A stretch of 64,000 nucleotides of DNA from positions 92,237-156,236 of the forward strand of contig JAUHZU010000012.1 of assembly GCA_030425705.1 (NCBI GenBank), given 5' to 3'. The position numbers and the translations under genes were made by a program. The notes beneath the pieces were generated by a model, which saw nothing but the letters and a program-made list of their open reading frames with translations, did not search any database and had not been told where the DNA came from. Positions 15,484 through 24,709 of this stretch are shown piece after piece (the first letter of the stretch is position 1; each line of letters opens with the position of its first letter). Source of the DNA: Phycisphaerae bacterium. Lineage in GTDB: Bacteria > Planctomycetota > Phycisphaerae > Phycisphaerales > Phycisphaeraceae.

Positions 15484-15546
15484 GCGACGCGCAGCGTCCG
15501 GCACCGCACACCCTGACCCGCCACCGCGCCGGGCGCTTCGCGTCGC
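15484..15546. terminator. Large hairpin between convergent genes
   Basis: GCGACGCG (15484-15491) pairs with CGCGTCGC (15539-15546), and AGCGTCCGGC (15493-15502) pairs with GCCGGGCGCT (15528-15537) with one G-U. It sits between two convergent genes and could stop transcription from both sides. It has no T tract. Confidence 0.5.
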
Positions 15547-15556
15547 ACGCTGAACA

Positions 15557-16918
15557 TTAGTCGTGTCGCAGCGCGACGATCGGGTCCTGTTTCGCGGCCT
15601 TGATCGCGGGGTACACGCCGAACAGGACGCCCACCGCCGCGGCGAAGCAGAAGCCAACGACCATCGGCATGGGCATGAGGATCGGCGCGTCGTTGCCCAT
15701 GAAGAAACGCCGGAGCCCGTCGAGCTGCCCCCAGGAAGCGCCGTTCTCCGTGGTGGCCAGCCCGATGAGGGCGCTGTGGGTCAGGCACCAAGCCGACGCG
15801 ACCACCAGCCCGATCACCCCGCCGACACCCGCGAGCACGGTCGTCTCGACCAGGAACTGCGCGACGATGTGCAGCCGGGTCGCGCCCAGCGCCCGGCGGA
15901 TACCGATCTCGCGCGTCCGCTCGGTGACCGACGCGAGCATGATGTTCATGATGCCGATCCCGCCGACCAGCAGCGACAGCGCCCCGATCACCACCATCAG
16001 CCGGTTGTTGCGGTTCTCCGTCTCTTCCTGCTGCTGGATGAGTTCCAGCGGCACGGTCACCTGCACGTCCTGCTTGTCGTCGTGGCCGGCCTCGATCACC
16101 CGGCGGACCTGCGCGGCCACGGGCTTCACCAGCTCCGTGTCCTCCACGCGGATGATGAGCTCCGACAGCTCCACGTCCTCGGCCGTCGTCCCCCCCGGCA
16201 GCATCCGCAGGTCGCCGAACCGGCCCTCGGCGGTGTCCAGCGGGATGAAGATATCGAAGTTGATGTCCCGCCCCGCGGTCACGCCGATCGGCTCGAGGAT
16301 CCCGACCACGGTAAACGGCTGGCCGTCGATGCTGAAGGTGTTGCCCAGCGGGTCGTCGAGCAGGAACAGGTGGCTCGCGGCGTCGGCGCCGATGACCGCG
16401 GTGAAGCGGCCCTCGTCAGCGGTGTCCAGCGTCCGCCCGCGCGCGAGCTTCATCGGCAGGGTCTGGAACAGGTCCGGCGTCGTGCCGTACACCCGCGCGG
16501 CCTGGATCGTCACCGCCCCGCGGTAGATGAACGACCCGACCTGCTTGAGCGGGACCATCCGCTGGATCGGGCCGACGCTGGGCTGGTCGAGTCGGCGGAG
16601 GTCCAGCCGAGAGATGCCGTAGGAGCTGACGGTCACCTGCACCGCGTCATCGCCGCCGCCACCACCGCCGCCGCCGGCATTGTCTTGGGGCGGGGGCGCA
16701 TCCGACTCGGGCGGCTTGACCGACTTGAGCAGGATGTTGTTCGCGCCCAGCTCGCGGATGCCGGCCAACGCGGCACGTTTCGAGCCCTCGCCATACGCGG
16801 CGATCGCGACAACCGCGCCGACGCCGATGATGATGCCCAGCGCCGTCAGCAGCGACCGCAGCTTGTGCAGCATCAGGTTCGCGAGGCCAAGCCGGAGGGT
16901 TTCGAGGAGGAAGGTCAT
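15557..16918 (-). CDS. MacB-like ABC transporter permease
   Basis: A 453-residue inner-membrane protein of the MacB/FtsX permease family. It has an N-terminal helix (LRSLLTALGIIIGVGAVVAIAA), a MacB periplasmic-core domain, and a C-terminal FtsX domain with three helices. The last region contains LLVGGIGIMNIMLASVTERTREIGIRRALGA (in part TERTREIGIRRALGA), the family hallmark. A run of glycines (NAGGGGGGGGDDA) interrupts the periplasmic domain near residue 85. No ATPase or adaptor gene lies beside it, so its partners must be elsewhere. Export of a small molecule or envelope component is inferred from family. Confidence 0.9.
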   Translation of the reverse strand: MTFLLETLRLGLANLMLHKLRSLLTALGIIIGVGAVVAIAAYGEGSKRAALAGIRELGANNILLKSVKPPESDAPPPQDNAGGGGGGGGDDAVQVTVSSYGISRLDLRRLDQPSVGPIQRMVPLKQVGSFIYRGAVTIQAARVYGTTPDLFQTLPMKLARGRTLDTADEGRFTAVIGADAASHLFLLDDPLGNTFSIDGQPFTVVGILEPIGVTAGRDINFDIFIPLDTAEGRFGDLRMLPGGTTAEDVELSELIIRVEDTELVKPVAAQVRRVIEAGHDDKQDVQVTVPLELIQQQEETENRNNRLMVVIGALSLLVGGIGIMNIMLASVTERTREIGIRRALGATRLHIVAQFLVETTVLAGVGGVIGLVVASAWCLTHSALIGLATTENGASWGQLDGLRRFFMGNDAPILMPMPMVVGFCFAAAVGVLFGVYPAIKAAKQDPIVALRHD

Positions 16919-17118
16919 GGGAGCGTGTGACAGAATCAGGGTCCAGGGTCGGAATCATACCCCTCTCGGCGGCCGTCGTCGCCAGCCGCAGCGCCATGAT
17001 GCAAGGCCTGCAGGATGGACTCACGGGACTGCGTATCGATACAGACGATAGGTGAAGGTTTCACATCCGGAATCGATGCGCACCAGCCCCGGCCCCGCCG
17101 GTCCCTTACCATACGCCC

Positions 17119-17403
17119 ATGGCCGAGATCGAGGTCGGCGAAGAGACGGAATCGACACACCACTGGGCCTATACCGTGCGCGTGTTCGACGCGGGGCGGG
17201 CGTACCCATACGTGGTGACGCTGTCGTTCCAGGACTACGACCTGTGGTCGCGCGGCCGGGTCGCGCCCAGCCAGGTCGTCGAGGCGTGCTTCCGCTACCT
17301 GCTCGCGCGCGAGTCGGCGGAGGAGCTCATGCCCAAGTTCGATTGCTCGGTGATCCGCCGGTTCTTCCCCGAGGTCGACGCGGAGCTGCCGGGGCTGCTC
17401 TGA
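17119..17403 (+). CDS. Conserved-looking small hypothetical protein
   Basis: A 94-residue soluble protein with no signal peptide: a mixed beta/alpha sequence with HHWAYTVRVFDAGRAYPYVV, TLSFQDYDLWSRG, then helices PSQVVEACFRYLLARES and CSVIRRFFPEVD. It reads like a real folded protein and has an upstream gap of 200 bases. I do not recognise the family. It converges with the next gene. Confidence 0.6.
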   Translation: MAEIEVGEETESTHHWAYTVRVFDAGRAYPYVVTLSFQDYDLWSRGRVAPSQVVEACFRYLLARESAEELMPKFDCSVIRRFFPEVDAELPGLL

Positions 17404-17414
17404 GACAGCCGGGT

Positions 17415-17828
17415 TCAGGCCGTGACATCGAGGCGGTGGAAGAGCGGCGCACGGTGCGCGTAGGCCCGCGGGCCGTAGGTCGGCGACAAAGGCAGTCCCG
17501 TCGGTGAGCAGGCGGGTGCGTCGGCCCGGTGGATCAGGTCGACGACGTCGCCCTCGGGTTGTGTGTCGGCGTCCTCTTCGTGGTGTTGAGACTCGCCGTC
17601 GCCCTGGCCGTAGAGGTTCTCGTAACCGGGCGCCTGCTGGTCGGGCATGTCTTCGTCCGAGTCACGGGTCGCGCCGGCGCCGTGGAGCTGCGCGATGGTG
17701 ACGCGGTCGGTGTGGCGGGCGTTGTCGGCGCGCTGGGCCGCTTCACCATCGCGCTGGTTGGCGCTCTGGCGTGCGGTCTGCGTGGTGTTGGCGACACCCG
17801 CGGCGATTCCGGTCCCGATGACGCTCAT
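17415..17828 (-). CDS. Hypothetical protein, low-complexity hydrophilic
   Basis: A 137-residue hydrophilic protein starting MSVIGTGIAAGVANTTQTARQ. A charged, Q/D/E/H-rich middle contains QAPGYENLYGQGDGE, and the end reads HRLDVTA. It has the look of a lineage-specific Phycisphaerae protein. There is no signal peptide or transmembrane segment, and the coding region lies on the same strand as nusG but beyond its terminator. The function is unknown. Confidence 0.5.
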   Translation of the reverse strand: MSVIGTGIAAGVANTTQTARQSANQRDGEAAQRADNARHTDRVTIAQLHGAGATRDSDEDMPDQQAPGYENLYGQGDGESQHHEEDADTQPEGDVVDLIHRADAPACSPTGLPLSPTYGPRAYAHRAPLFHRLDVTA

Positions 17829-17960
17829 GGCGGTTCCCCGGCCGGCGGATCAGGGCCGGCCCTAGTGGGCACTATCGACCAATCGCCACCCCCGCTTGAA
17901 GCCCTGCCGATAACTGAACCGCGATCAGTACTGATAACTCACGTAATTTTCTGTGCTTGT

Positions 17961-17991
17961 AAAAAAACACCGGCCCGCGGTCGCGGGCCGG
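17961..17991 (-). terminator. Rho-independent terminator of the tuf-secE-nusG operon
   Basis: On the minus strand a stem CCGGCCCGCG/CGCGGGCCGG (17970-17991) is followed by seven T residues (plus-strand A run 17961-17967). It lies about 60 bases past the nusG stop. Confidence 0.9.
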
Positions 17992-18051
17992 CGATGGTGG
18001 TCGCTACGGGTTGTGGTCGCTGAGCGGTCAAGCGCCGCGGCGAAAGAGCGT

Positions 18052-18726
18052 CTACTCCTCGGCACGGCTGATGAGCCAATACTCCAACTCGACGGGCGTG
18101 GCCCGGCCGAAGATCGTGACGATAACGCGGACCTTGCCCTGGTCGGGGAGGGTCTCGTCGACGGTGCCTTCCATGTTCTCGAACGGCCCGCCGGTGATCT
18201 TGACGTGGTCGCCGACCTGGAACTCCATCTTGACCTCGGGCTGCTCTTCGGGCGGCTTCGAGGACTCGATCATCTTCTCGACCTCGGGCAGGGTCATCGG
18301 CGAGGGCCGGCCGGCCGTGCCGATGAAGTCGCCTACGCCGGTCGTCTCCTTGATAAGGAAGAAGATGTCCTGGGGGATCCGGCCATCGTCTTCAAGCTTC
18401 ATCTCGACGAAGACGTAGCCGGGGTACAGCTTGGTCTCGACGATCTTCTGCTTGCCGGACTTGATGACCTTCTCTTTCTCGGTCGGCACGAGGATGCGGT
18501 TGACCAGGTGCGGCTTGTTGGGGTCCTCGCCGTCGTAGCCCTCGATCTTGACTTTACGCAGGAGGGTGCGGCGGACCGAGTCTTCTTTGTTGGAGGCGAC
18601 GCGGAGGACGAACCAGTCCATGCCGGGCGTGACCAGCGGCTCTTCCTCGGGCGGCGCATCGACCGCCGCGGCGGGGGCCTCGGGCAGGGTCGAGTCGGTT
18701 TCGTCGTGGAGTTCTTCAGACATCAT
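18052..18726 (-). CDS. nusG: Transcription termination/antitermination factor NusG
   Basis: NusG binds RNA polymerase and couples it with ribosomes or Rho. At 224 residues it is longer than the usual 175-185 because of an acidic N-terminal extension (about 35 residues, rich in E, P, A). The NGN domain starts MDWFVLRVASNKEDSVRRTL and has LYPGYVFVEMKL. The KOW domain is at the C-terminus (FQVGDHVKITGGPFENMEGTV). Two ATG codons are adjacent at the start. It is the last gene of its operon; the usual following ribosomal genes rplK-rplA are not here. Confidence 0.97.
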   Translation of the reverse strand: MMSEELHDETDSTLPEAPAAAVDAPPEEEPLVTPGMDWFVLRVASNKEDSVRRTLLRKVKIEGYDGEDPNKPHLVNRILVPTEKEKVIKSGKQKIVETKLYPGYVFVEMKLEDDGRIPQDIFFLIKETTGVGDFIGTAGRPSPMTLPEVEKMIESSKPPEEQPEVKMEFQVGDHVKITGGPFENMEGTVDETLPDQGKVRVIVTIFGRATPVELEYWLISRAEE

Positions 18727-18808
18727 GGGTTTCTTTCGGCCCGGTCCGGCGCGGCGTCGGGCGGTCGCGATGCAGGGTTTTGCTGTGAATGCGTGGCGTG
18801 GTTTTGGA

Positions 18809-19219
18809 TCAGGTGTGGAGGATGTCGATCATCCGGAAGAACCACGCGAAGCCGAGGTCGAAGAGGAACAGCAGCCCCGCGATGAGCAGCGTGCCGGCGA
18901 TCACGACCCAGGTCAGGCCGACGATGGCCTTCTTGCTGGGCCAGTTGACCTTCTTCATCTCGTTTTCGGTCGCGATCATGAAGTCGGCGTACTTGGGCTT
19001 GTTCAGGACGTACCACAAGACCGCGCCGGTGATGAGCAGCACGATGGCCGCGAAGCCGGCCTGGTAGTACAGCAGGTTCTCGGTGCCGATCCAGTCGAAG
19101 CGGGGCATCATCCGGCGGGCGAACCAGCCGATGCCCGCCAGCATGATCGTGCCCACGCCCACGGCGGTGAGCACGCGTGTCCAGTAGCCCTGGCCGGGTT
19201 TGTAAACGGAAAGTCCCAT
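18809..19219 (-). CDS. secE: Preprotein translocase subunit SecE
   Basis: SecE clamps SecY in the general protein export channel. At 136 residues it has two extra N-terminal hydrophobic segments (VLTAVGVGTIMLAGIGWF and LLYYQAGFAAIVLLITGAVLW) before the conserved core. The core has KYADFMIATENEMKKVNWPS, its amphipathic helix, and the final transmembrane helix GLTWVVIAGTLLIAGLLFLF. It lies between tRNA-Trp and nusG, the classical arrangement. Confidence 0.96.
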   Translation of the reverse strand: MGLSVYKPGQGYWTRVLTAVGVGTIMLAGIGWFARRMMPRFDWIGTENLLYYQAGFAAIVLLITGAVLWYVLNKPKYADFMIATENEMKKVNWPSKKAIVGLTWVVIAGTLLIAGLLFLFDLGFAWFFRMIDILHT

Positions 19220-19307
19220 CGCGGTCTCGCTTGCTTCGGGGAGGGGCCGGATACCAGACGCTTCGTCGAAGCCGCCTCAGCGTCGGCACGGGCCGGATCA
19301 TCTCGAA

Positions 19308-19380
19308 CACGGGCGGAGGGACTTGAACCCACGACCTGCGGATTTGGAATCCGCTGCTCTACCAACTGAGCTACACCCGT
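19308..19380 (-). tRNA. trnW: tRNA-Trp (CCA)
   Basis: A 73-base cloverleaf on the minus strand. The acceptor ACGGGTG pairs with CGCCCGT, the D arm is GCTCAGTTGGTAGAGC, the anticodon stem GCGGA/TCCGC carries loop TTCCAAA with anticodon CCA, and the T arm is GTGGGTTCAAGTCCC. The discriminator base is G. The 3' CCA is not encoded. Its place before secE-nusG is typical. Confidence 0.97.
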
Positions 19381-19443
19381 TCGGTTGTCGGCGGGCCGGG
19401 CACACGGCCGATCGCCGTGAAAATCGCCCGACCCCCTATTGAC

Positions 19444-19466
19444 AAGCCCCCCGGGCCGGGGGGCTT
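19444..19466. terminator. GC-rich hairpin between rpmG and tRNA-Trp
   Basis: AAGCCCCCC (19444-19452) and GGGGGGCTT (19458-19466) form a perfect 9-bp stem around GGGCC. There is no clear T run on the minus strand, so it may be an RNA-processing or partial termination site inside the operon. Confidence 0.45.
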
Positions 19467-19531
19467 GGCGAAGGCGTATTAGAGCGGGGAACCGTGCCGA
19501 AGTCAAGCGGAACCGGCCCCGCAGAGGGTGC

Positions 19532-19714
19532 TTACTTCCGCTTGATCTTGTGCAGCGTGTGCTTGCGGAGGCGGGGGCTGTACTTTTTGAAGCCCGCCTT
19601 GATCTTGTCGTCGATGCCGCCCTTGACGTTGACGGGCGTGCGGTAGTTCAGGTCACCGGTCTCGGTGCACTGGAGCCAGACGTACTCGACAGCATCTTTG
19701 GATTTCTTGGCCAT
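19532..19714 (-). CDS. rpmG: 50S ribosomal protein L33
   Basis: A 60-residue basic ribosomal protein with the L33 pattern: WLQCTETGDLNYRT, then GFKKYSPRLRKHTLHKIKRK. Only one cysteine remains of the CxxC-CxxC zinc-binding form, so this is the zinc-independent type. It sits between tuf and tRNA-Trp in the conserved operon. Confidence 0.95.
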   Translation of the reverse strand: MAKKSKDAVEYVWLQCTETGDLNYRTPVNVKGGIDDKIKAGFKKYSPRLRKHTLHKIKRK

Positions 19715-19831
19715 GGCGGGGTCTCGGGGGTCTTGTCCGCACCTTGTGTTGGCTCAGGCGCGGGGTACGCGTTAGGGGAAGACACGGGCGCCGGTTTCGC
19801 GGCACCCGTGCGGGGGTTCGAATCAGGGACC

Positions 19832-21034
19832 CTACTCGAGGATCTTGGTGACGATGCCGGCACCAACGGTGCGGCCGCCTTCACGGACGGCGAAGGACAG
19901 GCCTTCTTCCATCGCGATGGGCTTCTCGCCCAGGTCGATCTTCATCTGGACGTTGTCGCCGGGCATGCACATCTCGGCCCCACCCATCAGCTCGATCCCG
20001 CCGGTCACGTCCGTGGTGCGGAAGTAGAACTGCGGCTTGTAACCATTGAAGAACGGGCTGTGGCGGCCGCCCTCTTCCTTGGTGAGGACGTAGACCTCGG
20101 CCTCGAACTTGCTGTGCGGGGTGATGGACTTGGGTGCCGCGAGGACCTGGCCGCGCTGGACATCCTTCTTCTCGATGCCGCGGAGGAGGCAGCCGACGTT
20201 GTCGCCGGCCTGGCCTTCGTCGAGGATTTTCTGGAACATTTCCACGCCGGTGACGGTCGTGTTCTGGGTCGGGCCCAGGCCGACGATCTCGACGGTGTCG
20301 CCGACCTTGACGATGCCGCGCTCGATACGGCCGGTGGCGACGGTGCCGCGGCCCTTGATCGAGAACACGTCCTCGATCGACATCAGGAAGGGCTTGTCGA
20401 CCTCACGGGCGGGCTCGGGGATCCAGGTGTCGATGGCGTCCATCAGCTCCTGGATGCACTTGGTGGCCTCGGCGTCTTCGGGGTTCTGCAGCGCGGGGAA
20501 CGCGGCGCCCTTGATGATCGGGGTGTCGGCCTCGAACTCGTACTTCTCGAGCAACTCCTGGATCTCCAGCTCGACGAGCTCGAGCAGCTCGGGGTCGGCG
20601 ATATCGCACTTGTTGAGGAAGACCACGAGCTTGGGCACGTTCACCTGCTTGGCGAGGAGGACGTGCTCGCGGGTCTGGGGCATCGGGCCCGAGTCGCCGG
20701 CGACCACGAGGATCGCGCCGTCCATCTGGGCGGCACCGGTGATCATGTTCTTGACGAAGTCCGCGTGGCCCGGGCAGTCGACGTGGGCGTAGTGGCGGGA
20801 CTCGGTCTCGTACTCGACGTGCGAGGTGGCGATGGTGACGATCTTGGTGGCGTCACGGCGGCCGTCCGACTCGGACGCCTTGGCGACCTGGTCGTAGGCG
20901 ACGGCCTTGCCCAGGCCCTTGGCGGCCTGCACGGTGGTGATGGCCGAGGTCAGGGTGGTTTTGCCGTGGTCGACGTGGCCGATGGTGCCGACGTTGACGT
21001 GGGGTTTGGTCCGGTTGAAGGTTTCTTTAGCCAT
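19832..21034 (-). CDS. tuf: Elongation factor Tu
   Basis: EF-Tu delivers aminoacyl-tRNA to the ribosome using GTP. At 400 residues it has the usual length. The G-domain motifs are GHVDHGKTT (G1), DCPGHADF (G3), NKCD (G4) and the later SAL-like position replaced by GAAFPAL. Domains 2 and 3 are complete, ending [20 protein letters not shown]. The start ATG 21034 gives [20 protein letters not shown]; longer in-frame extension would run into tRNA-Thr. It is co-transcribed with tRNA-Thr upstream. Confidence 0.98.
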   Translation of the reverse strand: MAKETFNRTKPHVNVGTIGHVDHGKTTLTSAITTVQAAKGLGKAVAYDQVAKASESDGRRDATKIVTIATSHVEYETESRHYAHVDCPGHADFVKNMITGAAQMDGAILVVAGDSGPMPQTREHVLLAKQVNVPKLVVFLNKCDIADPELLELVELEIQELLEKYEFEADTPIIKGAAFPALQNPEDAEATKCIQELMDAIDTWIPEPAREVDKPFLMSIEDVFSIKGRGTVATGRIERGIVKVGDTVEIVGLGPTQNTTVTGVEMFQKILDEGQAGDNVGCLLRGIEKKDVQRGQVLAAPKSITPHSKFEAEVYVLTKEEGGRHSPFFNGYKPQFYFRTTDVTGGIELMGGAEMCMPGDNVQMKIDLGEKPIAMEEGLSFAVREGGRTVGAGIVTKILE

Positions 21035-21183
21035 GGTTCTGCAACCTCCGCGGGTGCGGTGCTTGGGGTGGTGGCCGGCCCGTTGACAAGCGGGGGCGGG
21101 CCAGAATCGTTCGGTCCCGTGTATGCGTTGTGGCCGACTCCGGCCGGGTGTTCCGCGTGAGGGTAACGCGGTCTGGTACAAAG

Positions 21184-21255
<72 letters not shown>

Positions 21256-21438
21256 ATCGCCGGTCATGCTGTCTGCCGACGGGGCACAAATCCGGGTTGT
21301 CTGCCGCCGGCGGACCGGCAACTCGGGCCACCGACTGACAAGGGGCGACGGATCGGCGACGGCCACCCTATCCGCGCCCCATGCACATCGGCGACGGCGC
21401 TCTCTACCCCTCGGCTGGGCCGCTCGGGCAGAACGAAT

Positions 21439-21467
21439 ACAGTAGCACTCCCCACCACGCAAGTCAA
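21439..21467 (-). promoter_or_regulatory. Predicted promoter of the tRNA-Thr/tuf operon
   Basis: On the minus strand TTGACT (21462-21467) is followed after 17 bases by TACTGT (21439-21444). Transcription would begin near 21432. The surrounding gap 21256-21705 shows no credible gene. At its right end a TATCAT sequence (about 21652) may serve the nfu gene. Confidence 0.5.
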
Positions 21468-21705
21468 ACCTCCAGCCCGTGGTTTGCCCCACCCTCGCCG
21501 ACCCCCACCCCCGGTCCGCCACAGGCAGACCCGACGCCCGGCTCCGGATCGCTCAAGGCCCTCAAGGACTGCGGGATCGCGGGTCGAGGAGCAATCGCCA
21601 GTTGAGCGGCCGGGTCCCTCACGGACTGCGTTGTTCCCGAGACAGACCCGGCCTATCATGCCTGCAGACCCCGGCGAGCACGCCTTCCCCTCCGTAAGCC
21701 GCTCC

Positions 21706-21963
21706 ATGAACACCTCCGACCCCCAAACCACCAGCGACCTCCACGACAAGGTCGCGGCCGTCATCGAGCGGATCCGCCCGGCGGTGCAGGAAGACGGCGG
21801 GGACGTCGAACTGGTCGAGGTCACCGAGGCCCGGGTCGCCCGAATCCGGCTGCACGGGGCCTGCGTGGGCTGCCCATCCAGCTCGATCACTCTGCATATG
21901 GGCATCGAGCGGAATCTCATAGAGAAGGTGCCCGAGATCACGGGCGTCGAACAGGTCCCATAA
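21706..21963 (+). CDS. NifU C-terminal-domain (Nfu) iron-sulfur cluster carrier
   Basis: An 85-residue Nfu-type scaffold that carries a 4Fe-4S cluster between dimer subunits and passes it to target proteins. The key motif CVGCPSSSITL has the two cluster cysteines at residues 53 and 56. The flanking sequence IRPAVQEDGGDVELVEV is typical of the domain. ATG 21706 gives a protein of normal length. The Fe-S trafficking link recurs with iscX elsewhere in the window. Confidence 0.93.
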   Translation: MNTSDPQTTSDLHDKVAAVIERIRPAVQEDGGDVELVEVTEARVARIRLHGACVGCPSSSITLHMGIERNLIEKVPEITGVEQVP

Positions 21964-22133
21964 CCCCGCGCCGACCCGGACCCTCCCCGCGATTCGATCC
22001 CCGGCCGCCGCCGGGCCGAAAGTGAACACAGGCCGAGCCGACGGGATGGACCGTGATCCATGCCGCCTCTCGGCCGCGGTGTGTGCCCCGGTGGGGCCCT
22101 CGTGACACGCCGGCAACGCAAGGACCCGCCGCC

Positions 22134-22334
22134 ATGCTCGCACTGACCCGCCGCGTCGGCGAAGAAGTCGTCATCGGCGACCCCAACAACCCGCTGGGGA
22201 TGATCCGCGTCGTCGATATCCACGGCGACAAGGTCCGCCTCGCCTTCGACTTCCCCCGCGAGACGCCGATCAACCGGCGCGAGCTCGCGGATCAGAAGAA
22301 GTCCAACCCCGACGGCGACAGCAAGCCGGAATAA
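22134..22334 (+). CDS. csrA: Carbon storage regulator CsrA
   Basis: A 66-residue RNA-binding regulator that represses or activates translation by binding GGA motifs near ribosome binding sites. It begins MLALTRRVGEEVVIGDPNNP and ends the conserved core with VRLAFDFPRETPINRREL, containing the conserved arginines of the RNA-binding edge. I chose ATG 22134 because the CsrA fold starts at its first residue. It stands alone, with a pseudopilin gene after it. Confidence 0.95.
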   Translation: MLALTRRVGEEVVIGDPNNPLGMIRVVDIHGDKVRLAFDFPRETPINRRELADQKKSNPDGDSKPE

Positions 22335-22456
22335 CCGGCCCAACTGCTACCGCAGTCGGCACTCCATCCACGAATCCTCCCGGCATGCTCCGCCGACGAT
22401 CGGCGGCCGTCGATATCACTGGAGATTCCAGTTGTATCACCCGCCGGAGGCGTCAC

Positions 22457-22957
22457 TTGCCCAAACCACTCAGCCATCGTTGTCTTGATTGTCGCGCGTT
22501 TTCACTGATCGAGATCATGATCGTGGTGTGCGTGCTGGGCATCCTGGCCGCGATCGTGATCCCGCAGATCTCCGGCGCGAAGGAGAAGGCCCACGCCGTC
22601 GCGGCCGGCCAGTCCATGAAGGCCATCGCCCAGGCGGCCGAGCACTACTTCGTCACGCACGGCGAGTGGCCGGCCGACATGAACCGCCGGCAGATCCCGC
22701 CGGAGCTGGTGCCGTACCTGCCGACCGACGACTTCACCCGCGCCCCACTCAACGGCGTGTGGGACTTCGAGAACTGGCAGGGCGGCAGCAACACCGCCGG
22801 GGGCGACCCGGTCGCGGTCTGCATCTCCATCGTCGAGGGCGACGAGTCGCTCTACCTCGCGGTCGATGAAGAGATCGACGACGGCGACCTGAGCACCGGC
22901 ACGGTCCGCTACTGCGAGTCGTCGCCCCGCCTGGTCTACGTGCTCCGGTTCCAGTAG
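22457..22957 (+). CDS. Type II secretion/type IV pilin-like protein (GspG-type)
   Basis: A pseudopilin of about 166 residues. A prepilin peptidase site CRA-FSLIEIMIVVCVLGILAA (shown in part) is followed by the hydrophobic helix VVCVLGILAAIVIPQISGAKEKA. The globular part includes HGEWPADMNRRQIPPELVPYL. After cleavage it would join a pilus or pseudopilus in the envelope. The start is uncertain: TTG 22457 gives a short basic leader, while an upstream ATG at 22385 would give an unusually long one. The C-terminal part has two cysteines that could form a disulfide. Confidence 0.85.
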   Translation: MPKPLSHRCLDCRAFSLIEIMIVVCVLGILAAIVIPQISGAKEKAHAVAAGQSMKAIAQAAEHYFVTHGEWPADMNRRQIPPELVPYLPTDDFTRAPLNGVWDFENWQGGSNTAGGDPVAVCISIVEGDESLYLAVDEEIDDGDLSTGTVRYCESSPRLVYVLRFQ

Positions 22958-23049
22958 ACGACGGCCCGGGGAATAAACCACTCCACCGTGGGGTTGTCCG
23001 CTGGTCTGTGGGGTAGACTGAGCAGACACGCCGACGAGGATGGTGGACC

Positions 23050-23610
23050 GTGGAAAGTCAGGCATTCAGAGAGCTGGCGCTGGCCGAGATGGACAGCGTC
23101 TACCGCATGGCGATGCACCTGACCCGTCACCCCGAAGACGCGTCGGACCTGGTGCAGGAGACCTACCTCAAAGCGTTCAAGGCCGAGGGACGGTTCGAGC
23201 TGCGCGAGCACGGCGTCCGGCCGTGGCTCTTCAAGATCCTCCACAACAACTTCTACACCCGGACCAAGAAGAACAAGCGCGAGCCCAACGTCGGCGACGA
23301 GGTGCTCGACAGCAACGGCCAGCTCGGTGATATCGACCAGCCGCCCCCGGCCTGGGACCTGGAGCACCTGGACTGGGAGCAGGTCGACGACCGGCTTAAG
23401 CACGCGATCCAGGACCTGCCCGACCACTACCGCGAGGTGCTGCTGCTCTGGGCAGTCGAAGGCCTCAAGTACCGCGAGGTCGCGGAGGTGCTGGGTGTGG
23501 CGCTGGGCACGGTGATGAGCCGGCTCTACCGCGCCCGGGCGCTACTCAGCGAACGCCTCGCGGGGCTGGCGGCGGAGCACGGCATCGCGGTCGGAAAAAC
23601 CGATCCCTAA
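23050..23610 (+). CDS. ECF-type RNA polymerase sigma factor
   Basis: A 186-residue sigma70-family factor with GTG start. Region 2 spans about residues 10-75 (VYRMAMHLTRHPEDASDLVQ, KAFKAEGRFE, RPWLFKILHNNFYTR). Region 4 spans about 117-170 with the helix-turn-helix YREVAEVLGVALGTVMSRLYRAR. It is followed 95 bases later by a membrane protein that is likely its anti-sigma factor. The trigger and target genes are unknown. Confidence 0.93.
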   Translation: MESQAFRELALAEMDSVYRMAMHLTRHPEDASDLVQETYLKAFKAEGRFELREHGVRPWLFKILHNNFYTRTKKNKREPNVGDEVLDSNGQLGDIDQPPPAWDLEHLDWEQVDDRLKHAIQDLPDHYREVLLLWAVEGLKYREVAEVLGVALGTVMSRLYRARALLSERLAGLAAEHGIAVGKTDP

Positions 23611-23705
23611 ACCAATCTCATTCGAAGGATTTCACCCGGGAACACCGGAATAAACCCGAAGCCACCCCGGTTTCGCAGACGGAGACACGGAGCCCCCGCT
23701 ACGCC

Positions 23706-24593
23706 ATGACGCAGCCGAACGAACCATCCGAATCGACCCCCGACCTGCTCGCGGCCTTGGCCGATGGCGAGCTGGAGCTTGGTAAGTCCCCCGAGGCCTG
23801 CCGGCTGCTGGCCGAGCAGCCCGCGTTTGCGGCGGCGATCGCGTACCACCAGCAGCTCCGCCGGTCGGTCGCGTCGGCGATGGATAGCCCGTCGATGCGC
23901 TGCCCCGACACGCTGCGTGCCAAGCTCCACCAGATCGCCGACCAAGCCGAGGCCTCGCCCCCCGCAACACACAACACCCCGGCCGCCCGGCCGTACACCG
24001 GCCCGCCGGTCCTCGCGCGTATCGGCCGATGGGCACCCGCCGCGGTCGCCGCCGTCCTGCTGATCGCCGCGACCGCCGTCTTCTTCGCCGGCCGAGGCAG
24101 CGGCGTCGGCCCGACCCAGCCCGTCCTCGACATCCGTACCGTCCAGGCCTTCAGCAGCCGGCACATGCACTGCGCCGGCAACCCCGGCGACCTGCTCCAC
24201 AACCACGAGCGCTTTGGCGACAGCATCCAGCAACTGCCCGGCCACCTCGACGACTACCTCGCTCACTCGGTCAGCGGGCTCTCCCTGGACCTCAGCGCGA
24301 TCGACTACGACTACCAGGTCGCCGGCGTCTGCTCGATCCCCGGCGACGGCGCGGTCCACATCGTGTACCGGCACCACGACGACCCCGCCCGGGCCATGAG
24401 TCTGTGGATCGTCGACGCCCGGGACGAGATCACCGCCCAGATGGAGCCCGGCCGGGTCTACGTCGAGGCCGGCGACGAGTTGGACCATCCCGTCATCCTC
24501 TGGGAGGACAGCGGGCTGTTGTTCTACCTCGTCGGCGACTCCCTCGAAGGCGTCCAGCAGGCGGTCTACACGCTCCGCCACCCCGCCGCCTGA
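23706..24593 (+). CDS. Probable membrane-bound anti-sigma factor
   Basis: A 295-residue single-pass membrane protein downstream of the ECF sigma gene. The N-terminal cytoplasmic part has the anti-sigma style DLLAALADGELELGKSPEACRLL, although the HxxxCxxC zinc motif is not evident. The transmembrane helix is at about residues 105-125 (APAAVAAVLLIAATAVFFAG). The outside domain contains HMHCAGNPGDLLHN and several His residues. The role is inferred from position and layout. Confidence 0.8.
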   Translation: MTQPNEPSESTPDLLAALADGELELGKSPEACRLLAEQPAFAAAIAYHQQLRRSVASAMDSPSMRCPDTLRAKLHQIADQAEASPPATHNTPAARPYTGPPVLARIGRWAPAAVAAVLLIAATAVFFAGRGSGVGPTQPVLDIRTVQAFSSRHMHCAGNPGDLLHNHERFGDSIQQLPGHLDDYLAHSVSGLSLDLSAIDYDYQVAGVCSIPGDGAVHIVYRHHDDPARAMSLWIVDARDEITAQMEPGRVYVEAGDELDHPVILWEDSGLLFYLVGDSLEGVQQAVYTLRHPAA

Positions 24594-24672
24594 GCCCGCC
24601 AGCGAGATCAGGGAGCGCACCCGAAGCCTGGGAGTGCCGTGGCTGGGTCTGGCTGCCTAGGGTAGACCACTA

Positions 24673-24701
24673 TTGGTGGGCCGGCCGTCCGTCGGTATAC
24701 T
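24673..24701 (+). promoter_or_regulatory. Promoter of the ilvB leader
   Basis: TTGGTG (24673-24678), a 17-base spacer, then TATACT (24696-24701, 5 of 6). The ATG of the leader peptide is only 9 bases after the -10 box, so the transcript would begin within about three bases of the start codon and be leaderless or nearly so. Confidence 0.6.
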
Positions 24702-24709
24702 CTTGCCCC

